Assembly: GCA_963669455.1 (NCBI GenBank)
Contig: OY770026.1
Coordinates: 1,302,001-1,366,000 of the forward strand
Length of the DNA stretch: 64,000 bases
Source of the DNA: JAWKWH01 sp963669455
GTDB lineage: Bacteria > Pseudomonadota > Alphaproteobacteria > Rhizobiales > Rhizobiaceae
Direction of reading: 5' to 3'
Shown here: positions 36,318 to 44,698 of the stretch, in pieces
Numbering within the stretch: position 1 is the first letter of the stretch
How the letters are laid out: every line of letters begins with the position of its first letter
Notes under the pieces: generated by a model
What the model was told of the DNA's origin: nothing
Databases searched by the model: none
The model's input: only the letters and a program-made list of their open reading frames with translations
Position numbers and translations under genes: made by a program

Positions 36318-37244
36318 ATGAGCACGGTCCTGATCACCGGCGCCGGCGGAATGGTCGGGCGCAATCTTACCGACCATGCCGGGGCAGGGGACTTCCGGTT
36401 GCTGACGCCATCCAGCCGTGAACTCGATCTGACGGATTTTCAAGCCACCGCCGCCTATGTCAGGCAAAAACAGCCAGACCTGATCATCCATGCGGCCGGC
36501 AAAGTTGGCGGTATCCAGGCCAATATTGCCGATCCCGTTGGATTTCTCGTCGACAATATGGATATGGGCCGCAATATCGTTCTGGCCGCGCGGGAGGCGA
36601 AAGTGCCCCGGATGCTCAATCTGGGCAGTTCGTGCATGTTTCCGCGCGATGCGGCCAATCCGCTTACAGAAGAGATGGTACTGGCCGGTGCGCTGGAGCC
36701 AACCAATGAGGGCTATGCGCTTGCCAAGGTGATGACAGCACGGCTTTGCGATTATGTCAGCCAGACCGGCGACGGGCTTTCATACAAGACGTTGATTCCA
36801 TGCAATATTTATGGCCGTCATGACAAGTTCGATCCGGCGGTATCGCATCTGGTGCCGGCGATTATTCGAAAGGTGCACGAGGCGAGGCAATCCGATGCGG
36901 CGGCGGTGGAAATCTGGGGTGATGGCACTGCCCGGCGCGAATTTCTCTATGCCGGAGATCTGGCCGATCTGGTGTGGAAAGCGGTGGAAAAATTCGATGA
37001 CTTACCGGCGATGATGAATGTGGGTGTGGGCAGTGATCATTCGATCAATGATTACTACCGCACCGTGGCGGAGGTGCTCGGCTGGCAGGGCGAATTCACC
37101 CATGATCTTTCCAGACCTGCCGGTATGAAACAAAAGCTGGTCTCGATTAAGCGGCAGACGGCGTTTGGTTGGCAGCCCAAAACCTCGTTGGCCGATGGTA
37201 TTCGCCTCACCCACAATTTCTTTCTTGAAAGCGAGGGGCAATGA
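36318..37244 (+). CDS. fcl: GDP-L-fucose synthase-type epimerase/reductase
   Basis: A 308-residue extended SDR. GAGGMVG binds NADP(H), SSCMFPRDAANP carries the active-site serine and cysteine region typical of Fcl, and EGYALAKVM holds the YxxxK pair. The enzyme epimerises and reduces GDP-4-keto-6-deoxymannose to GDP-L-fucose. Because the next gene is ColD-like and no separate ColC gene is seen, it could instead, or also, act on the 3-deoxy product to give GDP-colitose (inference). It starts ten bases after gmd and overlaps the ColD-like gene by four bases. Confidence 0.88.
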   Translation: MSTVLITGAGGMVGRNLTDHAGAGDFRLLTPSSRELDLTDFQATAAYVRQKQPDLIIHAAGKVGGIQANIADPVGFLVDNMDMGRNIVLAAREAKVPRMLNLGSSCMFPRDAANPLTEEMVLAGALEPTNEGYALAKVMTARLCDYVSQTGDGLSYKTLIPCNIYGRHDKFDPAVSHLVPAIIRKVHEARQSDAAAVEIWGDGTARREFLYAGDLADLVWKAVEKFDDLPAMMNVGVGSDHSINDYYRTVAEVLGWQGEFTHDLSRPAGMKQKLVSIKRQTAFGWQPKTSLADGIRLTHNFFLESEGQ

Positions 37245-38422
37245 GCGAAGCGCGATTTCCCCTGGCGACCGCCTCATGGGATGACAAGGAATATGCCGCG
37301 ATAAAGCGGGTGATCGATTCAGGCTTTTTTTCCATGGGCGAGGAAGTGGCAAGGTTTGAACGCCAGTTCGCCAAGGCCATGGGATCGCGTTTTGCCGTCA
37401 TGGTCAATTCCGGTTCGTCGGCCAATTTGCTGATTGTTGCGGCGTTGCGCTACCATTCGACAAACAGGCTTAATCCAGGCGATGAGGTGATCGTTCCGGC
37501 GGTGTCGTGGAGCACGACCTATTTTCCGCTGCATCAATACGGGCTGACGATGAAATTCGTCGATATCGATGCCGCGACGCTGAATTTCGACCTGGAACAG
37601 CTCGCATCAGCTGTCACCGACAGGACCAGGGCGATCCTGGCGGTCAATCTGTTGGGTAATCCGAATGACTTTCCCGCGATCAGGGCAATTATCGATGATC
37701 GCGATATCCTGCTTCTGGAGGATAATTGCGAGGCGCTGGGGGCGACGCTTGACGGGAAACAGGCCGGCACATTCGGGCTGACAGGCAGTTTCAGCGCTTT
37801 TTTTTCACACCACATCTCGACCATGGAAGGCGGGGTGACGGTGACGGATGATGAGGAACTTTACCATATCATGCTGTCGCTACGCGCCCATGGCTGGACC
37901 CGCAATCTGCCGAAAGAAAATCTGGTGACCGGAACCAAGGGCGATGATCCGTTTGCCGAATCCTTCCGTTTTGTTCTGCCGGGATACAATCTCAGGCCCC
38001 TGGAGATGAGTGGGGCCATTGGGCAGGAGCAAATGAAAAAACTGCCTGATATCGTTGCCGGCAGGCGGCAGAATGCTGAAAAATTCAGGCAGGTGATGGC
38101 TGATTTTCCGCAATTTCTCATCCAACGCGAAATTGGTGAAAGCAGCTGGTTTGGCTTTGCGATGACGATCCGGCCCGAGGCCAATCTTAAACGGCGTGCC
38201 GTGCTCGATGCGTTCAGTGAAGCCGGTATCGAATGCCGGCCGATCGTAGCGGGGAACTTTGCGCGCAACGAGGTGGTGAAACTAATGGATCACGAGATCC
38301 ATGGCGATCTTGCAAATGCCGATCACGTGGATGGTCAGGGCTTGTTTATCGGCAATCATCACTATCAACTTAAAACAGAGTTCGATGCATTGCGTGCCGT
38401 ACTGAAACAGGTCTGCTGCTGA
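37241..38422 (+). CDS. colD: ColD-like PLP-dependent GDP-4-keto-6-deoxymannose 3-dehydratase
   Basis: A 393-residue DegT-fold enzyme in which the PLP lysine is replaced by histidine: H190 in FFSHHISTMEGG lies exactly where DegT aminotransferases have lysine, six residues before the glutamate. This substitution defines the ColD/E1 3-dehydratases, which remove the C-3 hydroxyl instead of transaminating. The iron-sulfur cysteines of the CDP-dependent E1 (RfbH) are absent, which points to ColD, and the gmd-fcl context supplies the GDP substrate. The product would be a 3,6-dideoxyhexose such as colitose. It overlaps fcl by four bases; a 79-base gap follows. Confidence 0.82.
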   Translation: MSEARFPLATASWDDKEYAAIKRVIDSGFFSMGEEVARFERQFAKAMGSRFAVMVNSGSSANLLIVAALRYHSTNRLNPGDEVIVPAVSWSTTYFPLHQYGLTMKFVDIDAATLNFDLEQLASAVTDRTRAILAVNLLGNPNDFPAIRAIIDDRDILLLEDNCEALGATLDGKQAGTFGLTGSFSAFFSHHISTMEGGVTVTDDEELYHIMLSLRAHGWTRNLPKENLVTGTKGDDPFAESFRFVLPGYNLRPLEMSGAIGQEQMKKLPDIVAGRRQNAEKFRQVMADFPQFLIQREIGESSWFGFAMTIRPEANLKRRAVLDAFSEAGIECRPIVAGNFARNEVVKLMDHEIHGDLANADHVDGQGLFIGNHHYQLKTEFDALRAVLKQVCC

Positions 38423-38501
38423 TGCGGTTATGTTTGCGGGTTGCCGAAGCGGGTATCAGAGTTTACGAAATCGCTGGCGTAACACGCGGGAAATTCAAAC
38501 T

Positions 38502-39272
38502 ATGAAATGTGTCATTCTCGCCGGTGGTCTCGGCACCAGAATATCGGAAGAAACCGTTGCCCGGCCGAAACCGATGATCGAGATCGGCGGACGGCCGATC
38601 CTGTGGCACATCATGAAGATATATTCGGCCCACGGCATCGACGATTTCATCGTCTGCTGCGGTTACAAGGGCTATATGATCAAGGAATATTTCGCCAATT
38701 ATTTCCTGCATATGTCCGATGTCACTTTCGACATGAAAAACAATGACATGCAAATCCACAAGCGCAACGCTGAACCCTGGAAAGTCACGCTTGTCGATAC
38801 CGGCGACGAGACGATGACCGGTGGGCGGCTGAAGCGGGTGCGATCCTATGTCGAGGACGAGGATGCCTTTTGCTTTACCTATGGTGACGGGGTGGCTGAT
38901 ATCGATATCAGCGCGCTCGTCGCCCATCACAGGTCGCATGGCAAACAGGCCACGGTGACAGCGGTTCAGCCACCCGGGCGCTATGGCGCGCTTGATATGG
39001 ACGGGGCAAAGGTTTTGGGCTTTTCTGAAAAGCCGCGCGGCGATGGCGCCTGGATTAATGGCGGTTTTTTTGTGCTGTCGCCACAATGCATCGACCTGAT
39101 TGAAGGCGATGCGACGCCGTGGGAAGAAATGCCTCTAACTGCGCTGGCATCATCGGGCGAGCTTGAAGCCTACAAACATTCCGGTTTCTGGCAGCCGATG
39201 GATACGCTGCGCGAAAAAAACCATCTGGAACAGCTTTGGGAGCGCGGCGAGGCGCCCTGGAAGAGTTGGTGA
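38502..39272 (+). CDS. rfbF: Glucose-1-phosphate cytidylyltransferase
   Basis: A 256-residue nucleotidyltransferase that makes CDP-glucose from CTP and glucose-1-phosphate. The N-terminal signature is VILAGGLGTRISEET, followed by RPKPMIEIGGRPILWHIM, which is diagnostic for RfbF rather than RmlA or GalU; YGDGVADID is the metal and sugar site. The ATG at 38502 was chosen because it begins the nucleotide-binding strand; the frame opens 72 bases earlier without a family match. Its stop overlaps the rfbG start by one base. Confidence 0.94.
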   Translation: MKCVILAGGLGTRISEETVARPKPMIEIGGRPILWHIMKIYSAHGIDDFIVCCGYKGYMIKEYFANYFLHMSDVTFDMKNNDMQIHKRNAEPWKVTLVDTGDETMTGGRLKRVRSYVEDEDAFCFTYGDGVADIDISALVAHHRSHGKQATVTAVQPPGRYGALDMDGAKVLGFSEKPRGDGAWINGGFFVLSPQCIDLIEGDATPWEEMPLTALASSGELEAYKHSGFWQPMDTLREKNHLEQLWERGEAPWKSW

Positions 39273-40321
39273 TGGACGTTGCTTTCTGGCGGTCAAAGCG
39301 TGTCTTTTTGACAGGCCATACCGGTTTCAAGGGCGGTTGGTTGGCGATCTGGCTTGCCCGGCTTGGTGCCGGCATACACGGATTTTCACTGGCGCCGCCA
39401 ACCCGGCCGTCGCTGTTTGAGGTAGCCGGCGTGGAAAATGTGCTGGCATCGCACGTGATTGGCGATATCCGCGATGGCGATGCGCTTGGTGATGCGCTTG
39501 CCGCGGCAGAGCCGGAAATCGTGTTTCATATGGCCGCCCAGCCGCTGGTGCGGCTTTCCTATGACGAGCCGGTGGAGACCTATGCGACCAATGTGATGGG
39601 TACGGTCAATCTGCTCGAAGCGGTGCGGCGATGCGATAGTGTTCGCACGATAGTCAATGTCACCTCCGACAAATGCTATGAAAACCGGGAGTGGGACCGG
39701 CCTTATCGCGAAGATGATGCGATGGGCGGCTATGATCCCTATTCCTCAAGCAAGGGCTGTGCGGAACTGGTGGCGCAGGCCTATCAAAGATCGTTTTTTG
39801 GCGAGGGCAAATGGCTTGCCTCGGCCAGGGCCGGCAATGTAATCGGCGGCGGTGACTGGGCGGTGGACCGCCTTTTGCCGGATTTTTTTCGTGCGATCGA
39901 TGCCGGTGAAACCCTTTCCATACGCTCACCAGATGCGGTTCGCCCCTGGCAGCACGTGCTGGAGCCACTTTGCGGGTATCTTAAGCTGGCTGAAGCGCTT
40001 TACCGCAATGGCGAAGACTATTGCGGTGGCTGGAATTTCGGTCCTGATGCGGGCGACACCTGGCCAGTGCGCAAAATTGTCGACTATTTGCTGCCCGATG
40101 GCGACGGTGTCGACATTACCAATGCTGAGCAGCCGCATGAGGCGAAGATGCTGACGCTCGATTCGGCGAAAGCAAAGGCGAGGCTTGACTGGCGGCCGGT
40201 TTGGGATGTCGGGCACGCGCTTGCCATGACGACTGAGTGGCATCGCCGGTGGCGTGCCAGTGACGACATGAATGCGGTTTGCGGCGGGCAGATCGATGCT
40301 TATATGCGGGCGGTATCGTAA
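39272..40321 (+). CDS. rfbG: CDP-glucose 4,6-dehydratase
   Basis: A 349-residue extended SDR that turns CDP-glucose into CDP-4-keto-6-deoxyglucose. GHTGFKGGWLAIWL is the characteristic RfbG nucleotide-binding start, NVTSDKCYENREW marks the active site, and YDPYSSSKGCAEL carries the YxxxK pair. The gene shares one base with rfbF (TGATG) and one with the epimerase gene (TAATG), so the three are translationally coupled. In enteric bacteria this product feeds dideoxyhexoses; here the downstream genes point to a C-methylated sugar. Confidence 0.94.
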   Translation: MDVAFWRSKRVFLTGHTGFKGGWLAIWLARLGAGIHGFSLAPPTRPSLFEVAGVENVLASHVIGDIRDGDALGDALAAAEPEIVFHMAAQPLVRLSYDEPVETYATNVMGTVNLLEAVRRCDSVRTIVNVTSDKCYENREWDRPYREDDAMGGYDPYSSSKGCAELVAQAYQRSFFGEGKWLASARAGNVIGGGDWAVDRLLPDFFRAIDAGETLSIRSPDAVRPWQHVLEPLCGYLKLAEALYRNGEDYCGGWNFGPDAGDTWPVRKIVDYLLPDGDGVDITNAEQPHEAKMLTLDSAKAKARLDWRPVWDVGHALAMTTEWHRRWRASDDMNAVCGGQIDAYMRAVS

Positions 40322-40881
40322 TGTCGCGGTTTGAGATTTTGCCAACCGGGATCGGAGATCTCTCGGTGATTGTGCGCAAACCCATCGCCGATGAGCGCGG
40401 GTCGCTCACCCGGATCTACAGTGAAGACGAACTGGCCCGGTTTGGCTTTGCAAGCGGTATTGTTCAGATCAATCACACCACGACCGCAAAAAAGGGCGCA
40501 TTGCGCGGCATGCATTTTCAATGGCCGCCACATGCCGAGGCCAAGCTGGTGTCCTGCATCCGGGGACGGGTGTTCGATGTTGCCATCGACCTTAGAAAAG
40601 GCTCACCAAGTTTTCTGCAATGGCATGGCGAGGAACTGTCGGCGGCCAATCATCGCGCGCTGTTGATCCCGGAAGGCTTTGCCCATGGGTTTCAGACACT
40701 GGAAGACGGCGCCGAGTTGCTTTACCTGCATTCGGCGGCCTATCAGCCGTCGGCGGAAGGTGGCGTGCATCATGCCGACCCGAAGATCGGTATTTGCTGG
40801 CCGGAACCGGTTATGGAGGTTTCGGCGCGCGATGCCGGGCATGCGTTTTTGGATGATACATTCGAGGGTATCTTGTTGTGA
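40321..40881 (+). CDS. RmlC-type sugar 3,5-epimerase (or 3- or 5-epimerase)
   Basis: A 186-residue cupin of the dTDP-4-dehydrorhamnose 3,5-epimerase family. The catalytic histidine is in LRGMHFQWPP, the substrate loop is LIPEGFAHGFQTLEDGAEL, and the aspartate is in VHHADPKIGICWPE. The context of CDP-sugar genes means the real substrate is probably CDP-4-keto-6-deoxyglucose, not a dTDP sugar, so rfbC is not used as a symbol. Whether it inverts C-3, C-5 or both cannot be read from sequence. It overlaps both neighbours by one to four bases. Confidence 0.87.
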   Translation: MSRFEILPTGIGDLSVIVRKPIADERGSLTRIYSEDELARFGFASGIVQINHTTTAKKGALRGMHFQWPPHAEAKLVSCIRGRVFDVAIDLRKGSPSFLQWHGEELSAANHRALLIPEGFAHGFQTLEDGAELLYLHSAAYQPSAEGGVHHADPKIGICWPEPVMEVSARDAGHAFLDDTFEGILL

Positions 40882-42104
40882 AGTGCCGGCATTGTGGACA
40901 TCAGCTGACAGAAAGCCTGGTCGATCTGGGCAGTGCCCCGCCATCAAACGCCTATCTGAGCGAAGAGACGCTGAAGGCGCCTGAGCAATGGTTTCCGCTT
41001 AACGTGTTGGTCTGTGACAGGTGCTTTTTGGTGCAGACGGAGGATTTTGCTGCTTTCGACGACCTGTTCGATGACAATTATGCCTATTTCAGTTCGTTTT
41101 CTAAGAGTTGGCTTGATCATGCCAAACGCTATGTTGACGATATGGCTGGCCGGTTTGATCTTGGACCGGGCTCGATGGTGGCTGAGATTGCCGCCAATGA
41201 TGGTTATCTGCTGCAATATGTCAAAGCGCGAGGCATTGCCTGCTATGGGGTTGAGCCGACGGCAAGCACCGCGCGGGCCGCACGGGCCAAAGGTGTTGAC
41301 GTCATCGAGGAATTTTTCGGCGAAGCGCTTGGCCGCAAACTGGCCGGTCAGGGCCGGGCCGCTGATCTGATCGCAGCGAACAATGTTCTTGCCCATGTGC
41401 CTGATATCAATGATTTCGTGACCGGTTTTGCTGCGCTGCTAAAGCCGGCTGGTGTTGCGACATTCGAATTTCCGCATCTTGCCGAACTGATCCGGCACAA
41501 TCAGTTTGACACGATCTATCACGAGCATTTTTCCTATTTGTCGCTTGGTGCGGTGACGCGAATTTTTGCGGCGAACGGATTGCAGGTTTTTGATGTCGAA
41601 AGACTGCCCACCCATGGCGGCAGCCTGCGGGTGTTTGCCGGGCGGGCGGATGAGGGTGGTCGTGGTGTCGAAGGCGCGGTCGCCGAAATGCTTGCGGAAG
41701 AAAGCGTCCTGCAACTCGACCGCATCGATGGCTATCGGGGGTTTCAGGCAAGGGTCGAGAAAGCCAAGGATGATTTTTTGCGCTTTCTTCTGGAGCAGCG
41801 AGAGGCGGGCAGAAAAGTCGCGGCCTATGGGGCTGCGGCAAAGGGCAATACGTTTTTGAATTTTGCCGGTGTGCGCCCCGATCTCATCTCCTTCGTTGTT
41901 GATCGCAATCCGGAAAAACAGGGGAAATTCATGCCGGGCAGCCGGATTCCCATCGTTGCGGAAGACCGGATCGCAATAGATAGGCCCGATGTCATCGTCA
42001 TTCTGCCGTGGAATCTCGCCGATGAGATATCCGGCCAGTTAGGCTATTGCCGTGAGTGGGGTGCGAAATTTGCCCGCGCCATTCCGGAGGTGACGGTATG
42101 GTGA
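40878..42104 (+). CDS. NDP-sugar C-methyltransferase with N-terminal zinc domain
   Basis: A 408-residue SAM-dependent enzyme. C3, C6, C46 and C49 form an N-terminal zinc-binding unit; AEIAANDGYLLQY is the SAM site; the conserved TIYHEHFSYLS motif follows near residue 215; the C-terminal AAYGAAAKGNTFLN region is the domain of this family. Its relatives (TylC3, TcaB9) add a methyl carbon to C-3 of a 4-keto sugar nucleotide. Placed just after rfbF, rfbG and an epimerase, it should make a 3-C-methyl-6-deoxy-4-ketohexose on CDP. It starts with GTG in a four-base overlap with the epimerase gene. Confidence 0.87.
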   Translation: MKCRHCGHQLTESLVDLGSAPPSNAYLSEETLKAPEQWFPLNVLVCDRCFLVQTEDFAAFDDLFDDNYAYFSSFSKSWLDHAKRYVDDMAGRFDLGPGSMVAEIAANDGYLLQYVKARGIACYGVEPTASTARAARAKGVDVIEEFFGEALGRKLAGQGRAADLIAANNVLAHVPDINDFVTGFAALLKPAGVATFEFPHLAELIRHNQFDTIYHEHFSYLSLGAVTRIFAANGLQVFDVERLPTHGGSLRVFAGRADEGGRGVEGAVAEMLAEESVLQLDRIDGYRGFQARVEKAKDDFLRFLLEQREAGRKVAAYGAAAKGNTFLNFAGVRPDLISFVVDRNPEKQGKFMPGSRIPIVAEDRIAIDRPDVIVILPWNLADEISGQLGYCREWGAKFARAIPEVTVW

Positions 42105-42943
42105 CGAGCATCGCGGTGACCGGTGCAAGCGGTTTTCTCGGCCGCTATGTTCTGGCCTTCCTGGCCGGCCGGGATATCGATATTGTCGCCACCGCGCGTA
42201 CCGTGCCGGACGATGAGGGCCGGGATGGCGTTTGCTGGGTTGCGCTCGACATTCATCACCCGCCGGCCGACCCGTTCGAAGCGCTTGGGCGGCCCGATGT
42301 GCTTTTACATCTGGCTTGGGGAGGATTGCCTGATTATCGTGGTGCGGCGCACCTTGAGGCAGAGCTTCCCGCCCAGTTTGCGTTTCTCAAAGCCATGGTC
42401 GATGGCGGTTTGAAATCGATGACTGTCACCGGTACCTGCCTTGAATATGGCATGCAGTCGGGACAGCTTTGCGAGGCGGCGCCGTGTGAGCCGATCCTGC
42501 CCTATCCGCAGGCAAAGCTTGAACTGTTGCGGAAACTGGAAGCGCTGAAGGCGCAAAACCCGTTTTCGCTTACCTGGGCGCGGCTTTTTTATATGTTCGG
42601 CGAGGGTCAGCAGACGAACTCGCTTTATTCCGGGTTCAATGCGGCACGCCGCAGGGGTGAGCAGCATTTCGATATGTCCGGCGGTCAGCAATTGCGTGAC
42701 TTTCTGCCGGTTGGCGATGTCGCGGATTATCTGTGCCGCCTTGCGCTGTCGGCTGACGGCCAGGGGCTTTTCAATGTATGCTCGGGCATGCCCGTCAAAA
42801 TAGAAGAGCTGGTGCGCGGTTGGGCAGAGGACAAAAAATGGGATGCCGAGCTGAGGCTTGGTGTTTTTGATTATCCGGACTACGAACCGATGGCGTTTTG
42901 GGGTGACAATAGCCGCCTGAAAGAAGTACTAGGCTCGTCATGA
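42098..42943 (+). CDS. NAD-dependent epimerase/dehydratase, probable 4-ketoreductase
   Basis: A 281-residue extended SDR. GASGFLGRYVL binds the cofactor, the serine/threonine region is TVTGTCLEYG, and the YxxxK pair is in PYPQAKLELL. It lies directly after the C-methyltransferase gene, overlapping it by seven bases, with an ideal GGAGGTGA ribosome-binding site. The position suggests it reduces the 4-keto group of the C-methylated CDP-sugar and so finishes the pathway. That assignment is from context; the family alone only shows an oxidoreductase acting on a nucleotide sugar. Confidence 0.82.
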   Translation: MVTSIAVTGASGFLGRYVLAFLAGRDIDIVATARTVPDDEGRDGVCWVALDIHHPPADPFEALGRPDVLLHLAWGGLPDYRGAAHLEAELPAQFAFLKAMVDGGLKSMTVTGTCLEYGMQSGQLCEAAPCEPILPYPQAKLELLRKLEALKAQNPFSLTWARLFYMFGEGQQTNSLYSGFNAARRRGEQHFDMSGGQQLRDFLPVGDVADYLCRLALSADGQGLFNVCSGMPVKIEELVRGWAEDKKWDAELRLGVFDYPDYEPMAFWGDNSRLKEVLGSS

Positions 42944-43995
42944 CCAGAATTCGCGACCTTTACCGGGCTGATGGCCTGCCGGTGTTCCAGAACCGTATGC
43001 ATGACAGCCGCGACGATGCACGGGCCTGTCCGCGTGGTGATGTGCGACTGGTGGAAGACCTTGAAACCGGGCTCATCTACAATGCGGACTTCGATCCGGC
43101 GGTCATGGTCTATGACGAGAACTACCAGAACGAACAGGCGATGAGCCCGATGTTCCAGGACCATCTGGAGCAGATGGCGGCGATGACCAGTGAATTACTG
43201 GGCCGTGAGAAGCTGTTGGAAATTGGCTGCGGCAAGGGCCGGTTTCTCGATATGCTGGCAGCGCGCGGTTTTGATGTGTCGGGTGTCGACCCGACATTTG
43301 AAGGCGATCATCCAAGGGTGATCAAAGAGTATTTCAGTGCTGATCTTGGTGTTCGCGGCCGCGGGCTGATCCTGCGTCATGTGCTGGAACATATCGAAGA
43401 CCCTTACGGATTTCTCGACATGGTGCGCGTTGCAAATGGCAATTCGGGCCGCATCTATATTGAAGTGCCGTGCTTTGACTGGATCTGCGCTGAGCGCAAC
43501 TGGTTCGATATTTTCTACGAGCACGTCAACTATTTCCGGCTTGCAGATTTTCACCGCATGTTTGGCGAGGTCCATGTCGCGAAACACGTCTTTGGCGGGC
43601 AGTATCTGTGTGTGGTGGCTGAACTCTCCAGTCTCAGGCAGCCGCAATATCGCGACGATGACCGGGCGGACTTTCCGCAGGATTTCTGCCAGAATCTGCC
43701 GAAGGGCGAGAGCGGGAGCGTTGTGTGGGGCGGGGCGTCCAAGGGCGTGTTGTTCTCGCTTTTTTCCGAGCGCGCCGGCCAGTCCGTCGAGGCGGTTATC
43801 GACATCAACCCGGCCAAGCAGGGAAAATATCTGCCGGCGACCGGTATCCGGGTGAGCCACCCCGACGAGGTGTTGCCGGGACTGGCCGATGGTGCGACGA
43901 TCCATGTGATGAACCCGAACTATCTGGAGGAAATCCGCCAGATGTCAGCAAACAGATTTCAGTATATAGGAGTAAGTGGTGGCCAACAAAGCTGA
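42940..43995 (+). CDS. Class I SAM methyltransferase with C-terminal nucleotide-sugar methyltransferase domain
   Basis: A 351-residue protein. LLEIGCGKGRFLDM is the SAM-binding motif and LRHVLEHIEDP the post-motif region. An ERNWFDIFYEHVNYF segment and a C-terminal VVWGGASKGVLFS domain make it a shorter relative of the C-methyltransferase at 40878-42104, but it lacks the four N-terminal zinc cysteines. It may methylate another position of the same sugar or a different glycan residue. It starts in an ATGA overlap with the ketoreductase gene. The acceptor is not known. Confidence 0.78.
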   Translation: MTRIRDLYRADGLPVFQNRMHDSRDDARACPRGDVRLVEDLETGLIYNADFDPAVMVYDENYQNEQAMSPMFQDHLEQMAAMTSELLGREKLLEIGCGKGRFLDMLAARGFDVSGVDPTFEGDHPRVIKEYFSADLGVRGRGLILRHVLEHIEDPYGFLDMVRVANGNSGRIYIEVPCFDWICAERNWFDIFYEHVNYFRLADFHRMFGEVHVAKHVFGGQYLCVVAELSSLRQPQYRDDDRADFPQDFCQNLPKGESGSVVWGGASKGVLFSLFSERAGQSVEAVIDINPAKQGKYLPATGIRVSHPDEVLPGLADGATIHVMNPNYLEEIRQMSANRFQYIGVSGGQQS

Positions 43996-44692
43996 TGATG
44001 ATCGCGCGCCGATGAAGGCCGCTGCCCGGCAGTTCATGGATACCTCGATCACGCCAAAATATTCCTACAATTTCTCCTGGCTCGGTCGTCCGATCATCCA
44101 GTATCCGCAGGACATTGTCGCCATGCAGGAGTTGATCTGGACGGTGCAGCCGGATCTGATCATCGAAACGGGTATTGCCCATGGTGGTTCGCTGATTTTT
44201 TCAGCTGCGATGCTTGAGCTGAATGCCGCATGCGGCGGCAATCCGGATGCCCGTGTGCTGGGCATCGACATTGATATCCGTGCCCACAATCGCGAAGCAA
44301 TTGAAGCCCATCCGATGGTCAAACGCATTGATATGCTGGAAGGTTCGTCGGTTGATGACAGCATTGCCGAAAAGGTGCGTGCGGCGGCAAGCGGAAAGGG
44401 GGCCGTTCTCGTCTGCCTTGATTCCAATCACACGCATGAGCATGTGCTGGCGGAGCTCGAAATCTACGCACCGCTGGTGACGGTGGACAGCTACTGCGTC
44501 GTCTTCGACACGATTGTTGCCGATTTGCCGGACGATCTTTACCCCGACCGGCCATGGAGCCGGAATGCCAATCCGAAGAGCGCCGTGCATCAATGGCTGC
44601 CGGATCATCCCGAGTTTGAAATCGATAAATCGATGGATGAGAAATTGCTGATTTCGGTTGCGCCGGACGGTTATCTGAAACGGGTTCGCTAA
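43979..44692 (+). CDS. CmcI-family methyltransferase (cephalosporin-hydroxylase type)
   Basis: A 237-residue protein of the CmcI/rhamnosyl O-methyltransferase family. IIETGIAHGGSLIFSAAML is the SAM-binding segment; GIDIDIRAHNREAIEAHP and VLVCLDSNHTHEHVLAEL are family motifs with metal-binding acids and histidines. Despite the family name, members in polysaccharide clusters are thought to O-methylate sugars. AGGAG at 43968-43972 is six bases before the GTG at 43979, better than three before the GTG at 43976, so I chose the former. The start lies within the end of the previous gene. Confidence 0.82.
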   Translation: MANKADDDRAPMKAAARQFMDTSITPKYSYNFSWLGRPIIQYPQDIVAMQELIWTVQPDLIIETGIAHGGSLIFSAAMLELNAACGGNPDARVLGIDIDIRAHNREAIEAHPMVKRIDMLEGSSVDDSIAEKVRAAASGKGAVLVCLDSNHTHEHVLAELEIYAPLVTVDSYCVVFDTIVADLPDDLYPDRPWSRNANPKSAVHQWLPDHPEFEIDKSMDEKLLISVAPDGYLKRVR

Positions 44693-44698
44693 ACAGCG

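Noticed and set aside
37241..38422. Ordinary DegT aminotransferase (perosamine synthase type) or E1/RfbH dehydratase
   Set aside because: The PLP lysine is replaced by His190, which excludes an aminotransferase, and the iron-sulfur cysteines of E1 are absent.
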